From contig JAKOGI010000001.1 of NCBI GenBank assembly GCA_029747015.1, forward strand, positions 186,001-250,000: a stretch of 64,000 bases of DNA. The letters are read 5' to 3'. The stretch's first letter is position 1; each line of letters starts with the position of its first letter. Shown piece by piece: positions 48,641 through 58,942 of this stretch. The notes under the pieces were generated by a model, which made no database searches, was not told the origin of the DNA, and was given only the letters and a program-made list of their open reading frames with translations. The DNA is from Carnegiea gigantea (Eukaryota > Streptophyta > Magnoliopsida > Caryophyllales > Cactaceae). A program made the translations under genes and the position numbers.

Positions 48641-50551
48641 TAATTTTTCTCATCTAATCCTCCCAGGCAAGCATTCTTTTTAAGCAAAGTCGTTTTCCTA
48701 CACTTCATCCTCTTTTGCAGGAATTGCCTCTTCGTGTAGTGAATATTCAGTTGACTCTCTAACTCAAAAGGGTAATTGGACTGTGAAAAAGTCTAATACT
48801 ATGAAAACATGCGTGTTTCATTTCTTTTTGATGCGTTAAGCTTAATTGTATTTTTTTTAAAGGATTTTAGTTGTGGTTATTTATGCTTTGGAAAGAGAGG
48901 CTAGTGATTATTGAAAAATTTATTTATTCATGTTAATATTGTTATGGTATTGTGATTATGATCATATGTTGCGTGTAAAACCTATTTTGGTTTCTAGGAG
49001 GCGAGGATTCTCATTGAGGTGTAATTTGCTCAATCTCTCCCAATTTTCCTGCTTGTAAATTATCCGTAGGACTAGAGCATACGGCATGATTTGACTCTTG
49101 GGGGCCAATGCTTAGGTGTGAAGATTTTTTTTTCTTTTTCTTTTTGTGGCTTGCTCGCATTGTCTCATGCAGTTGGAAAGCAATGTGACATTTTCTAAGT
49201 ATGTTGTAACATTTTGATGCACGGTGCAAAAACTTTGAATCAGCGTCGATGGGGGCCTCCCACCAAACAAAAATATTTAGTCTAAATGTCTTATGTCGAG
49301 GGCCGTGTGAATCCAATTGTATTGTAGGGTTGTGTGGGCCCTAATCGATATTTTCGGTCTCCTTTGAGGTTGAGCATGTGGTTCATTGAATATTACTGAT
49401 GATATTATATATTTTGTCAAGATGTACAAGGTCTTTTCAAAAAAATAAAAAATAACGTGAAAACGGGGAAAATTCGTCTTATTCTCTTTCAAATTAGCTT
49501 TAAGAATCTTTCCAAAAGATTCTAGTTATATAATGCCCACCTAAGGGCGGGGGTGTTACAAGTTCGAGAATTGGAACCGCTTAAACAGTTCCGATTCCGC
49601 TCTTAAAAGTAAGGAGTCGGTCCAATCGGTTCCGTTTTCGATTCCTAAAATGAAACCGGGAACCAGTTACGACCCCCCAAAAAAAACTAGCCTAAGGTGT
49701 AAATCCAATTCTTTCATTAATATTATATATAATAAAATTTCACAACCCATTCTTCCCTTAAGCCCCCCCAAAAAAAAAACATAAAAAATATTTTCCCCCT
49801 CATAAAAATTTATATTTTAATGTTTTAAGTCAAAATTTACAGTTTACGTGCTCTGATTTCTGATTTTTTCTTCTATAAAATAAATGTTGCTTGCATCCTA
49901 TTAGTTCAGAAATGCAATTTACCATCTTAATTGGTCGGTGCTAACGATAAAGTTAGGCTTCATAGTTCAAGTCTTATCGTGTTGTGATTTTTATTTTATT
50001 TTTTCCCAGTGAATAAAAACCAATGGAAATTTGAAAAAGTACATAGTTAGGCGGCAAATTATTATATATACCTAGGAGTTTGTACTCCTATTGCCATATA
50101 GATAAATATTTTTCAGCGTGCATTTGTCATAAGAGCAGTCAGTAATGTATATTTTACTTACGGGGTTTCCGGGAGTACATACTCTCGGGTGTATGATATA
50201 GGCTTTGTAGTAGTTAGGCGGGTATAATTGGCATTGGAATCGGAATCGGTGTTAAGGCTTCAATTCCTAAAATTTTGAAACTGATGGTTCCATTCCCAAA
50301 AGTGAGGAACCAATTTAACCAGTTTCGATTTCGATAAACGGTTATTTGGAACAACTCGTCCCTGGGCTAGCTATGATACGTTGCGATAAGAACTTGCTGT
50401 TGAAAAATAGGACAGGCATTTGAAGATCTTGCATAAGGAAACGAAAAGAGACATCTTTTTTGTGGTAGATAACAACTCAGATAATTCATCATCAAAAGTA
50501 CATTTGTTTGTTACAAAAGTTTATGGCAAGAATTACTATTTGATGCATATG

Positions 50552-50554
<3 letters not shown>
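48641..50554. other. Intergenic DNA with GGAACCGG-type relics
   Basis: No gene seen. Two similar segments (about 49545-49690 and 50215-50380) both contain palindromic GGAACCGG/TTCCGATTCCG-type phrases and may be parts of one disrupted repeat. The intervening DNA is AT-rich, with a C7A9 junction at 49763. Confidence 0.4.

Positions 50555-50609
<55 letters not shown>
50555..50609. repeat. (TA)n microsatellite, left block
   Basis: Uninterrupted TA dinucleotides up to the left end of the hairpin MITE. It continues on the other side of the MITE. Confidence 0.9.
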
Positions 50610-50611
<2 letters not shown>

Positions 50612-50863
50612 GGGTGGGGGTATTTGAGTAGGATGGTAAGATGAGTAGGATGAGGTGATCAGTAGTGATCCAGTAGCTATTGTTTCAGTGATCGTTAGAT
50701 TACTTGGTGATCAACATACCTTTAAGGCAACCTTTGAAAATTTGTTCAAGATATGCTTGATCACTAAGGTAATACTAACGATCACTGACACAATAGCTAC
50801 TGATCACTACTGATCACCTCATCCTACTCATCCTACATAAAATCTCATCCTACCAGAGTTGTC

Positions 50864-50866
<3 letters not shown>
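50610..50866. mobile_element. Hairpin MITE inserted in a TA microsatellite
   Basis: The two ends are inverted copies over about 100 bases. Both contain GTAGGATGAG repeats, then GGTGATCAGTAGTGATC, AGTAGCTATTGT and CAGTGATCGTTAG. The termini are GGGG-rich (GGGGGTGGGGG left; GGGGACAACTC inverted right). TA repeats border both sides, so the target was TA. No coding sequence. Stowaway/Mariner-type or the Micron-type elements of grasses show the same TA preference; I cannot assign it further. Confidence 0.75.
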
Positions 50867-50926
<60 letters not shown>

Positions 50927-50938
50927 TACGTATGTACG

Positions 50939-51017
<79 letters not shown>

Positions 51018-51019
51018 AG

Positions 51020-51082
<63 letters not shown>

Positions 51083-51117
51083 GTATATGTAATATATATA
51101 ATATATATATATATATA

Positions 51118-51191
<74 letters not shown>
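50867..51191. repeat. (TA)n microsatellite, right block
   Basis: About 325 bp of TA dinucleotides broken by short GTATGTA, TACGTACG and AATTATATA interruptions. Both strands give long Tyr-Ile ORFs, which are artefacts of the repeat. Confidence 0.9.
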
Positions 51192-51196
<5 letters not shown>

Positions 51197-51197
<1 letters not shown>

Positions 51198-51785
51198 GTT
51201 AGGAAATTAGAGCAAGCTAATAGCGGAAGCAATAAGATGAAACAGATATTTAGGAATTAAAGGAACGATAACAGGAACAAAACAACGACACACAAGATTT
51301 ACGTGGAAACCCAATGCGGAAAAAAACCACGGACGGCGACGAGCATAATCAATCCACTATATGAGTATAGAGAATACAAAATGATCACAATCCCAACAAG
51401 TGATTTGATCCAACGGCAGAATTACAACCTCTATTGTAATCTCTCTCATAATTCTCTGCCTCTCAATGTGTTTAGAGATTCAGGAGTGATGGAGTTAATT
51501 TTAGATCCTAGATATGTCCCCTTTATATAGGGTCTAGAAAACCAGGGTTTCACCCTTAGAGACGAAATCTAGCCGCCAGGAGAAACTGCACGTCGTGACA
51601 AACCCTAGCCCGCCACTATCGCGCCCAGCAGAGCAACACGTGGCACGACCGTGCCACATGCACGGCTCCCCCGTGCCAATATTCTGCCTTCTCTCGGCTT
51701 TGCGCTCTTTCGTCCTAACACGTTCGTGTTTATGTAGCACAGTCCTACCGCCCCGTTTCTTGGATTTTGGGCCACGAACCCAACA
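51197..51785 (-). repeat. 3' LTR of the pol-less Copia element
   Basis: 589 bp. On the minus strand it starts TGTTGGGTTCG and ends CCTAACA. It carries the shorter version of the GTGGCACGACCGTGCC repeat region (about 51640-51680). Confidence 0.93.
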
Positions 51786-52008
51786 ATCTCCACCTTAGAC
51801 CGAAATCTCCAATTACCAACTCTCTGACGCCGTCATCGCACCCCGAAGGGTGACGCCCCCCAAGGGCCAATGCCCCGAAAAGCGCTCAAATACTGGGAAT
51901 GTCAACTAAGTCCAAGCAATGCTTGAACTTAGCTTTGGGAGATGACTTATATGAACCTTTCTTCATATAACCTATCGTAGTAGATGCCTGCAAGACATAG
52001 AGGCCTCC

Positions 52009-53228
52009 TTACCTCAAACCCTTCAATAGAATCCGACTGCCCCTCGAGACCTTCAGAACTCCACCTTCAGTTGAATATTTACACCCCTTGGATTCAAGGG
52101 TGCCCAAAGAGATGAGGTTATGCTTCAAGTCAGGAACATGACGAACATTCAATAAAGTCCTGACAACACCATCATGGGTCTTGATTTTAACAGTACCGAT
52201 TCCAGTTACATTACATTGGGTATTATTGCCCATGTGAACAATAGTTGAGTCAACTGGATCATATGTTGAAAACCAATCCTTGTGAGGACACATATGATAG
52301 GTACACCCAGAATCAAGAATCCAATCAGAATCGCTCCCCCTTTCAGTAGAGGTAGTAAATAGAATGTCACCATTAGAATCAGATTCAGCAAACGAAGTTT
52401 CAGCAGGCTCACGAGAATTATCTTCTTCTTTCTCCCTCTTCTTTTGCAGTTGCCAACAGTGAGCAACAATGTGACCCAATTTACCACAGTAATTACAGGT
52501 CTTACTAGCATGAGGATTTTTAGCTTAGAACGGTTCTTACTCCTATGCCCGTTCCCCTTTTCAGTTATTTTACCCCTTACTGCTAATCCCTCAGTAGAAT
52601 CAGCATGAATGTCAAGATCAAACTTTTCCTTAAACAACAGGTTTAACTTAACATTCTCAAACGATATATTATTAGAATTACTATATAATATAATCTCCTT
52701 AAAGTGTTTATAAGAAGGGGGTAACGACACAACAAGCAAAATAGCCTTATCTTCATCCTTAATTTTCATATCCAGATTCTCTAAATCAACAAGAATAGAG
52801 TTAAACTCATTCAGATGTTTTTGAACAGGGGTACCTTCAGCCATACGAAAGGTATACAACATTTCCTTCAAACAGATCTTATTGGTGAGACTCTTTGTCA
52901 TGTAGAGTTCCTCCAGCCGAACCCAAAGATCCACCGCAGTTGTCTTATCAAGCACCTCTCGCAAGACATGTGGTGCCAAGCACAACTGTATAGCAGAAAG
53001 TGCCTTCAACTCCAGTTCCTCCCATTCCTCGTCTGTCAACGATCCACGCCTCTTCTTCCGGTCTGCTGCCCATTGTTCTTCAGTCATCTTCTCGGGTTTC
53101 ATGTGAGGTCCTTGTAAAACCTTCCATAACCCATACTGGATGAGAACTGCTCTCATCTGCACCTTCCAGAGATTAAAACTAATCTCCCTATCAAATGTCT
53201 GAATATCAACCTTCATAATTGAAGACAT
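52009..53228 (-). pseudogene. Copia gag-protease, one frameshift
   Basis: Starts at the ATG at 53228 (MSSIMKVDIQTF), 12 bases after the primer-binding site. The upstream in-frame codons before it include no ATG. The N-terminal ~230 aa are Copia Gag of the UBN2 type (FNLWKVQMRAVLIQYGLW; LWVRLEELYMTKSLTNK). A 1-base loss around 52521-52530 shifts the frame. In the second frame come the CCHC zinc knuckle CNYCGKLGHIVAHC and the protease with its active-site WILDSGCTYHM (DSG), then RHVPDLKHNLISLGTLESKG. The second part ends with a stop after KGLR at 52009. Copia normally encodes one continuous polyprotein, so the shift is most likely a mutation. Left as found; no joined product is implied. Confidence 0.88.
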
Positions 53229-53239
53229 CCTAAACCGAA

Positions 53240-53251
53240 GCTCTGATACCA
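53240..53251 (-). other. Primer-binding site (Met-tRNA), pol-less Copia element
   Basis: TGGTATCAGAGC on the minus strand, two bases inside the 5' LTR: the usual plant Copia match to initiator Met-tRNA. Confidence 0.9.
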
Positions 53252-53253
53252 CT

Positions 53254-53885
53254 TGTTAGGAAATTAGAGCAAGCTAATAGCGGAAGCAATAGGATCAAAC
53301 AGATATTCAGGAATTAAAGAAACGATAACAGGAACAAAACAACGGCACACAAGATTTATGTGGAAACCCAATGCGGGAAAAAAACCACGGACGACGATGA
53401 GCAGAATCAATCCACTATATGAGTAGAGAGGATACAAAATGATCACAATCACAACAAGTGATTTGATCCAACAGCAGAATTACAACCTCTCTTGTAATCT
53501 CTCTCACAATTCTCTGCCTCTCAATGTGTTTAGGGATTCAGGAGTGATGGAGTTAATTTTAGATCCTAGGTATGTCCCCTTTATATAGGGTCTAGAAAAC
53601 TAGGGTTTCACCCTTAGAGACGAAACCTAGTCGTCAGGAGAAACTGCACGTCGTGACAAACCCTAGCCGCCACCATCACGTCCAGCAGAGCAACATGTGG
53701 CACAACCGTGCCAGGTGGCATGGTCACACCGTGCCCAGGTGGCACGACCGTGCCACATGGCACGGCTCCCCCGTGCCAATATTCTGCCTTCTCTCGGCTT
53801 TGCGCTCCTTCGTCCTGACACATTCGTGTTTATGTAGCATGGTCCCACCGTCCCGCTTCTTGAATTTTGGGCCACGAACCCAACA
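53254..53885 (-). repeat. 5' LTR of the pol-less Copia element
   Basis: 632 bp, aligned with 51197-51785. The extra 43 bp lies at about 53700-53750, where GTGGCAC(G/A)ACCGTGCC-like inverted units are present in about three copies. Confidence 0.93.
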
Positions 53886-53902
53886 TATGTATATAAATAT
53901 AT

Positions 53903-53903
<1 letters not shown>

Positions 53904-53934
<31 letters not shown>

Positions 53935-53985
53935 ACACACACATACATACATACATACCTAAGTACATACATATATACACATTTT
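53904..53985. repeat. GT/GC/CA/CATA compound microsatellite
   Basis: (GT)n, then a short GCGCGC, then ACACAC and CATACATACATAC, directly after the Copia element's target duplication. Confidence 0.85.
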
Positions 53986-54166
53986 TTTTTATTCATTAGT
54001 GTAGCCAACTAGTAAAAAACTTGGATCATTTCTTTTAGCTTTGCACTGGTGTAAAGTTTGAAATAATTTCTTCAGGAAAACCTGGTTGTCGCTATTCTTT
54101 GGAATTACTTGGTCTTAAGATGGGAATCAAGAAAATTTCTATTCAAAGATACTATTACCGGTAGCT

Positions 54167-54167
<1 letters not shown>

Positions 54168-54225
<58 letters not shown>
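54168..54225. repeat. (CT)29 microsatellite
   Basis: A perfect 58-bp CT run next to GTAGCTGCTCTC and TAGCTGCTCTC. It lies at or just upstream of the probable 5' region of the LINE that follows. Confidence 0.95.
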
Positions 54226-54226
<1 letters not shown>

Positions 54227-55439
54227 GCTGCTCTCTGTATCTCGCAGATTATAGAGCACAGAACGGTCGACCTCGGAAACAGCCCGGTAGCCGGTGCCTC
54301 GCCGGCGACACTGAGTCGACTAGCAGCTTGCCTGTAATGGTAGTCGGGCACCGACGTCTTCTTCAATCCCACTTCAGAACGGTAGCTGATAGAGGTCCTC
54401 CCCTGAGTTCTCCCTGTTGCAGGGTCCTATGTGCTTCTCGGGTTAGTCTCTGCTCGACGCCATTGTTCACGCAGAGGATTGGGAACCTCAAGCTGCGTCT
54501 TTCATTGTCTTCTGGCTCATTCATATTGGTGCTATTCATCTCCCAAATCTCAGGTTCCCTCTCTCTCCCATTGTTTGCTACTCCTATTCGAATATTTTAT
54601 TTGCCACTCCTTAATTTCTTCGTTAATTGCTTGTTACTCCCTAATTTCTTCTTTTATTGCCAACGTTGGTGCTATTCATCTCCCATTGTTTGCTACTCTC
54701 AAATTTCTTCTTTAATTGCTACTCCTATTTGCCATTGTTTGCTCCTAGCCTATGATAGATTATTTTTATCTGCTCTGTTCGAATATTAGCTCTGTTCGTA
54801 TATTATTCTCTGCTCTCTTTTTCTGCCATTGCCTTCTAGTTCGTTCGAATATTATTCCACGATTTTCTAGTGACTTTGAATAGTATATTGAGGTTGCAGT
54901 TTGAGGTTTTGTAATTTGTGGCTGGTTGTGTTTTTAAATTGTGCTCTAAGCCGTCCCTTTCTAAATAGGCATACTCATTTCCAATTTTCCTAGAAGTGTT
55001 TTTTTTTTTTTTTGGGTAATTGGTTCCCGTTTAGTGCCCTTCCTACTTGTAGAGGCCTCCCCCACTACATTACCCCCTGCTTCATTTTATTTATTGCACC
55101 TGTTGCTATACTATTTGCCATTGATAGTTATCATTTTTTTGGTAAGTCTCTTGGTAATCGTTTATTATTGGTATTGGTTTGTTGGTATTATTACTGATTT
55201 TCTATTGATGTTAGCATTTTGCTGAAATTCTCTGCCATTGAGATTATTAGCATTTTTATTATTAGTGTTGCATTTAGTTTCAGTTTTTTTATAGTAGTTT
55301 TGATTAGTATTTATGAAAACTTTACTTGGTTCAATTGGTTTCTGTTAGTATTGTAGCATCGGTATTTGAGTGCGCTGTTAGCTATTGCTGGTACTATTGT
55401 TTGCACTATTAGTTTTAATCACTATTGTGTGTTTTTAGT

Positions 55440-58400
55440 AGGATCCTTTAGTGCGGTATGGGAGGTGGGTGTTGGCAGCTTAAGCTAGTGGCGAGCAATG
55501 TAGTAGCTTCAGCTAGTCCTCTGGGGGGTAGTGGGGTCAGGAGGGGTAGAGGGTTTTAGAAGGTGCGCCTAGCATCTTGGACTATTGGGTCTCTTACGAG
55601 TAAGTCTATAGAATTAGTTAAGTCTTTGCATAGGCGTAGAATTAATATAGCTTGTGTTCAAGAGACGAAGTGGGTGGGTGCTAAAACTAGGGAAGTTGAT
55701 TGGTACAAATTGTGGTATTCAGGGTCAAGCAAGGTGAGGAATAGAGTTGGCATCTTAGTTGAAAAGGAGTTGATAGACTTTCTTGTTGAAGTGAGGCGTA
55801 CGAGTGACCGAATTATGGCCATTAAGATTTTGGTGGGTTCAAAAGTCATAAATGTAGTTAATGTGTATACTCCTCAAATAGGTCTGCCGGACGATATTAA
55901 TAAGCTATTTTGGGACGATTTGGATATGGTCATCTAGGATATACCTAGGAGTGGAAAACTTTTCATAGGAGGAGACTTTACTGGCCATATTGGTGTTGAC
56001 TCAGACAGGTATGAGACGGCCCACGGGGGTTTCGGTTTTGGGGAGGGAAACAGCGGAGGAGCTTCTGTGCTGGACTTCGCAGTGGCTTATGAATTGGCAA
56101 TGGTAAACTCCCATTTCAAGAAGAAGAAGGATCACTTGGTGACCTTTAGGTGTGGCTCCTTAAAGACCCAAATTGATTACTTCATGATGAGGGCGGATAG
56201 TCGGAGATTTTGTAAGGATTGTAAGGTGATTCCTAGCGAGTATCTAAGAACTCAGCATAGGTTACTAGTATTGGATTCGGAGTTCAAATGTTCGAAGTGG
56301 AAGTTGAGGAGAGTCGGGGACCCCAGCGTTAAGTGGTGGACCCTTACGAGGGAGAACGTTGTGTTATTATCAGAGAGGATAACTGAAGAGGGGGCTTGAA
56401 AGCAGGTAGAGGATGCAGATAAAATGTGGGAGGCAATGGCAGATTGTATTTGAAGGTGGGCTAAAGAAATCCTCGGTACTTCTAGAAGAGGTGGTAACAA
56501 AATGAAGGGTGCCTGGTGATAGAACGAGGAGGTAAAGGAGAGAGTCAAGGAGAAAAAAGAGGCATATGCTGATTTCATGAACAGTAGAGCGGATGAAGAG
56601 AGAGAGGGTAGTAGAGTTCGATATAAGGCAGCTAAGAAGGTAGCCAAGAAAGCTGTTGCGGTAGTTAAGAGCTTGGTTTATGATAGGTTATACTATAGAC
56701 TGGCGACCAAGGAAGGGGAGAAGAAAGTTTTTAAATTGGCGAGGGCTAGAGACAAAAGTACAAAGGATTTAAGTGTTGTGAGGTGCATCAAGGATGAGAA
56801 TGGTAAGGTGTTGTCTGAGGATGCAAAAATCAAGGAGAGGTGACGAAGGTACTTTTCCAAACTCCTCAATGGTGAAACGAGGGAAGACTCCCGTGGTAGG
56901 GTAACAGAGTGTAGTGAGAGGCGACTGGATCCGCCATTGTATGGTCATATCAGCAAGGACGAGATTAAAGAGGCCTTAAAGAAGATGACCAATGGGAAGG
57001 CAGAGGGCTCTGATCAGATACCGGTAGAGGTGTGAAAGTGTTTGGGAGAAGAAGGATTAGAGTGACTAACGGAACTTTTCAATATTATTTTTAGAACCGC
57101 TAAGATGCCCAGTGAATGGAGGGCTAGTACAGTCATCCCCCTGTACAAGAACAAAGATGATATTTAAGATTGTAATAATTTTAAGGGCATTAAGTTGCTT
57201 AGTCATTGTATGAAGTTATGGGAGATGGTGATTGAGATAAGGTTGCGGAAGGATGTTTCGATTTCAGAGAACCAATTTGGTTTTATACCAGGCAGGTTGA
57301 CCACAGAGGTGATTACCTCCTTAGAAGGCTCATGGGTTTGCACAGAGATGAAAAAGTGGATCTTCATATGGTGTTCATTGATCTGAAAAAAGCATATGAT
57401 AGAGTTCCACGAGAAGTGGTTTGGGGATGCTTAGAAAAGAAAGGACTGTCACCCTTGTATATTCGAGTTATTAAGGATATGTACGAGGGACGAGTATTAG
57501 GAAGCTAGGAGGGGTCACCAATGACTTCTTCGTTGGTATGGGCCTGCATCAGGGTTCTACCTTAAGCCCTTTTCTTTTCACTCTAGTTATGGATGTACTT
57601 ACTAGAGGGATTCAGGATGAGTGACCATGGTGTATGCTATTTGTAGATAATATTGTTCTTATTGATGAGACCAGACAGGGAGTTAATGACACGTTAGAGC
57701 GTTGGAGGCATACACGGGAATCTAGAGGTTTTAGAATAAGTAGATCGAAAACAGAATACTTCCACTACTGTTTCAGTGAAATGGTAGATGTGGGGGGATA
57801 AGTCACCCTGGACGGGAGGTCGACATCAAACGTCAACAAGTTTGAATATCTAGGCTCGATCATTCAGTAGAATGGGGATATTGATGAAGTCATTAACCAG
57901 CAAATAAAAGCGGACGGGCAAAAATGGAAGTATACCTCAGGTGTACTATGTGATAAGAGGGTACTCCTAGGTTTGAAAGGCAAAGTCTATCATATGGTAA
58001 TTAGACCGGCTGTTCTTTATGGATCAGAATATTGGCCTCTAAAAAAGACGCAGGTCCAAAGGTTGATGGTAGCAGAGATGAGGATGATTAGGAGGATGTG
58101 TGGCTATTCGAGAATAGACAGAATTAGGAATGGAGTTATCCAAGACTTAGTTAAAGTAACTCCCATTGAAGATAAGATGAGGGAAACAAGACTCCGATAG
58201 TTTGGCCATGTGAAAAGGAGGAGTGCGGACGCTCCAGTAAGGAGATGTGAAATGATCAACATCTCCGAAGGTAAAAGAGGGAGGGGTCGACCAAAGAAGA
58301 GTTTGGACGAGATGATTAGAAAGGACTTGAAAGTTGTCGATTTGACGGAGGACCTGGCTCAGGATGGGAAGTTGTGACGAGATAGGATTAAGATCTTAGA

Positions 58401-58826
58401 TCGCAGAGAGTCCGCCCCGTAGTTGCCCCTTGGTGCAGTGGCATAGTGCTGGTAGTGGTTTTTTCGCTTCGTCGTGTTTGATTGCAGGGAGCGCTTCCTT
58501 CTGGGAGGAGTCTTCATTTACTTTCCTCAGGCTGTTAAGGTATTCCATCTCCCTCTGATAGATTGTTCTTATACTTCATACCTCCAGCAACCTGTCTCTT
58601 TAATATAACTTGGTCATTCCGTGATATGTGTCCTCTATTTTCCGTTAAATGTTTTCTCAAAATCTTCCCTCCATTGAATATTTTCACAAAATTCTTTTTT
58701 GTGGGTCTCTTGGAATCAGCCTCTCTACGGGCAGGAATGCCGGTAGGGATAAGGTTGCTTACAGTTGGATCTCCCCAGACCCCGCGAAAGCGGGACCTAC
58801 ACTGGAAGGTGGTGTTGTTGTTGTGT
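55440..58826 (+). mobile_element. RTE-type LINE, nearly full length, inactive
   Basis: Endonuclease then reverse transcriptase in RTE order. The apurinic-type endonuclease (55563-56400) shows NIACVQETKWVG, VNVYTPQIG and LFIGGDFTGHIG, then a QIDYFM region. The RT shows [35 protein letters not shown] and, at the catalytic box, FVDN in place of the usual FADD. The C-terminal part (57973-58420) has RPAVLYGSEYWPLKK and [13 protein letters not shown]. The 3' end has the hairpin CCCGCGAAAGCGGG (about 58777-58790) and a GTTGTTGTTG tail at 58817-58826. Stops are scattered and two frameshifts fall near 57310 and 57495, so it is dead. Unique GC-richer sequence from about 54228 may be its 5' UTR, which would extend the element leftwards. 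Confidence 0.9.
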
Positions 58827-58942
58827 AGTTTAGTCAACTAGTATAAATTGACGACTTCATCTGCCACTACTAAATCTTTCATGTAAATTGTTATTAATAG
58901 AAAAAGCATCTAATATAATATTGATAAAATGACATTAATAAT

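Larger units (their letters stand above)
51197..53885 (-). mobile_element. Pol-less Copia LTR retrotransposon (gag + protease)
   Basis: A complete insertion: identical 5-bp target duplications TATGT (51192-51196 and 53886-53890) enclose two LTRs with TGTT...AACA ends. A primer-binding site TGGTATCAGAGC matches the 3' end of initiator Met-tRNA (53240-53251, -). A polypurine tract AAGGTGGAGAT precedes the 3' LTR (about 51786-51796, -). Between them is only gag and an aspartic protease; integrase, reverse transcriptase and RNase H are absent. The trace GLYVLQAST just past the protease is the start of the usual gag-pre-integrase region, so pol was lost by internal deletion. It would need proteins from a full-length relative to move. 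LTRs differ by roughly 5% by eye plus a 43-bp length difference, so the insertion is not very recent. Confidence 0.93.

Noticed and set aside
50859..51232. Long Tyr-Ile repeat ORFs on both strands
   Set aside because: They are translations of the (TA)n microsatellite with no start context or non-repetitive coding content.
51303..51798. ORFs within the Copia LTRs (also 53614-54012)
   Set aside because: They lie entirely in LTR sequence and differ between the two LTR copies.
54109..54789. 226-aa ORF beginning in the CT microsatellite region as a gene
   Set aside because: Its N-terminal part is Ser-Leu from (CT)n and the rest is low-complexity Ser/Leu/Phe; more likely LINE 5' UTR.
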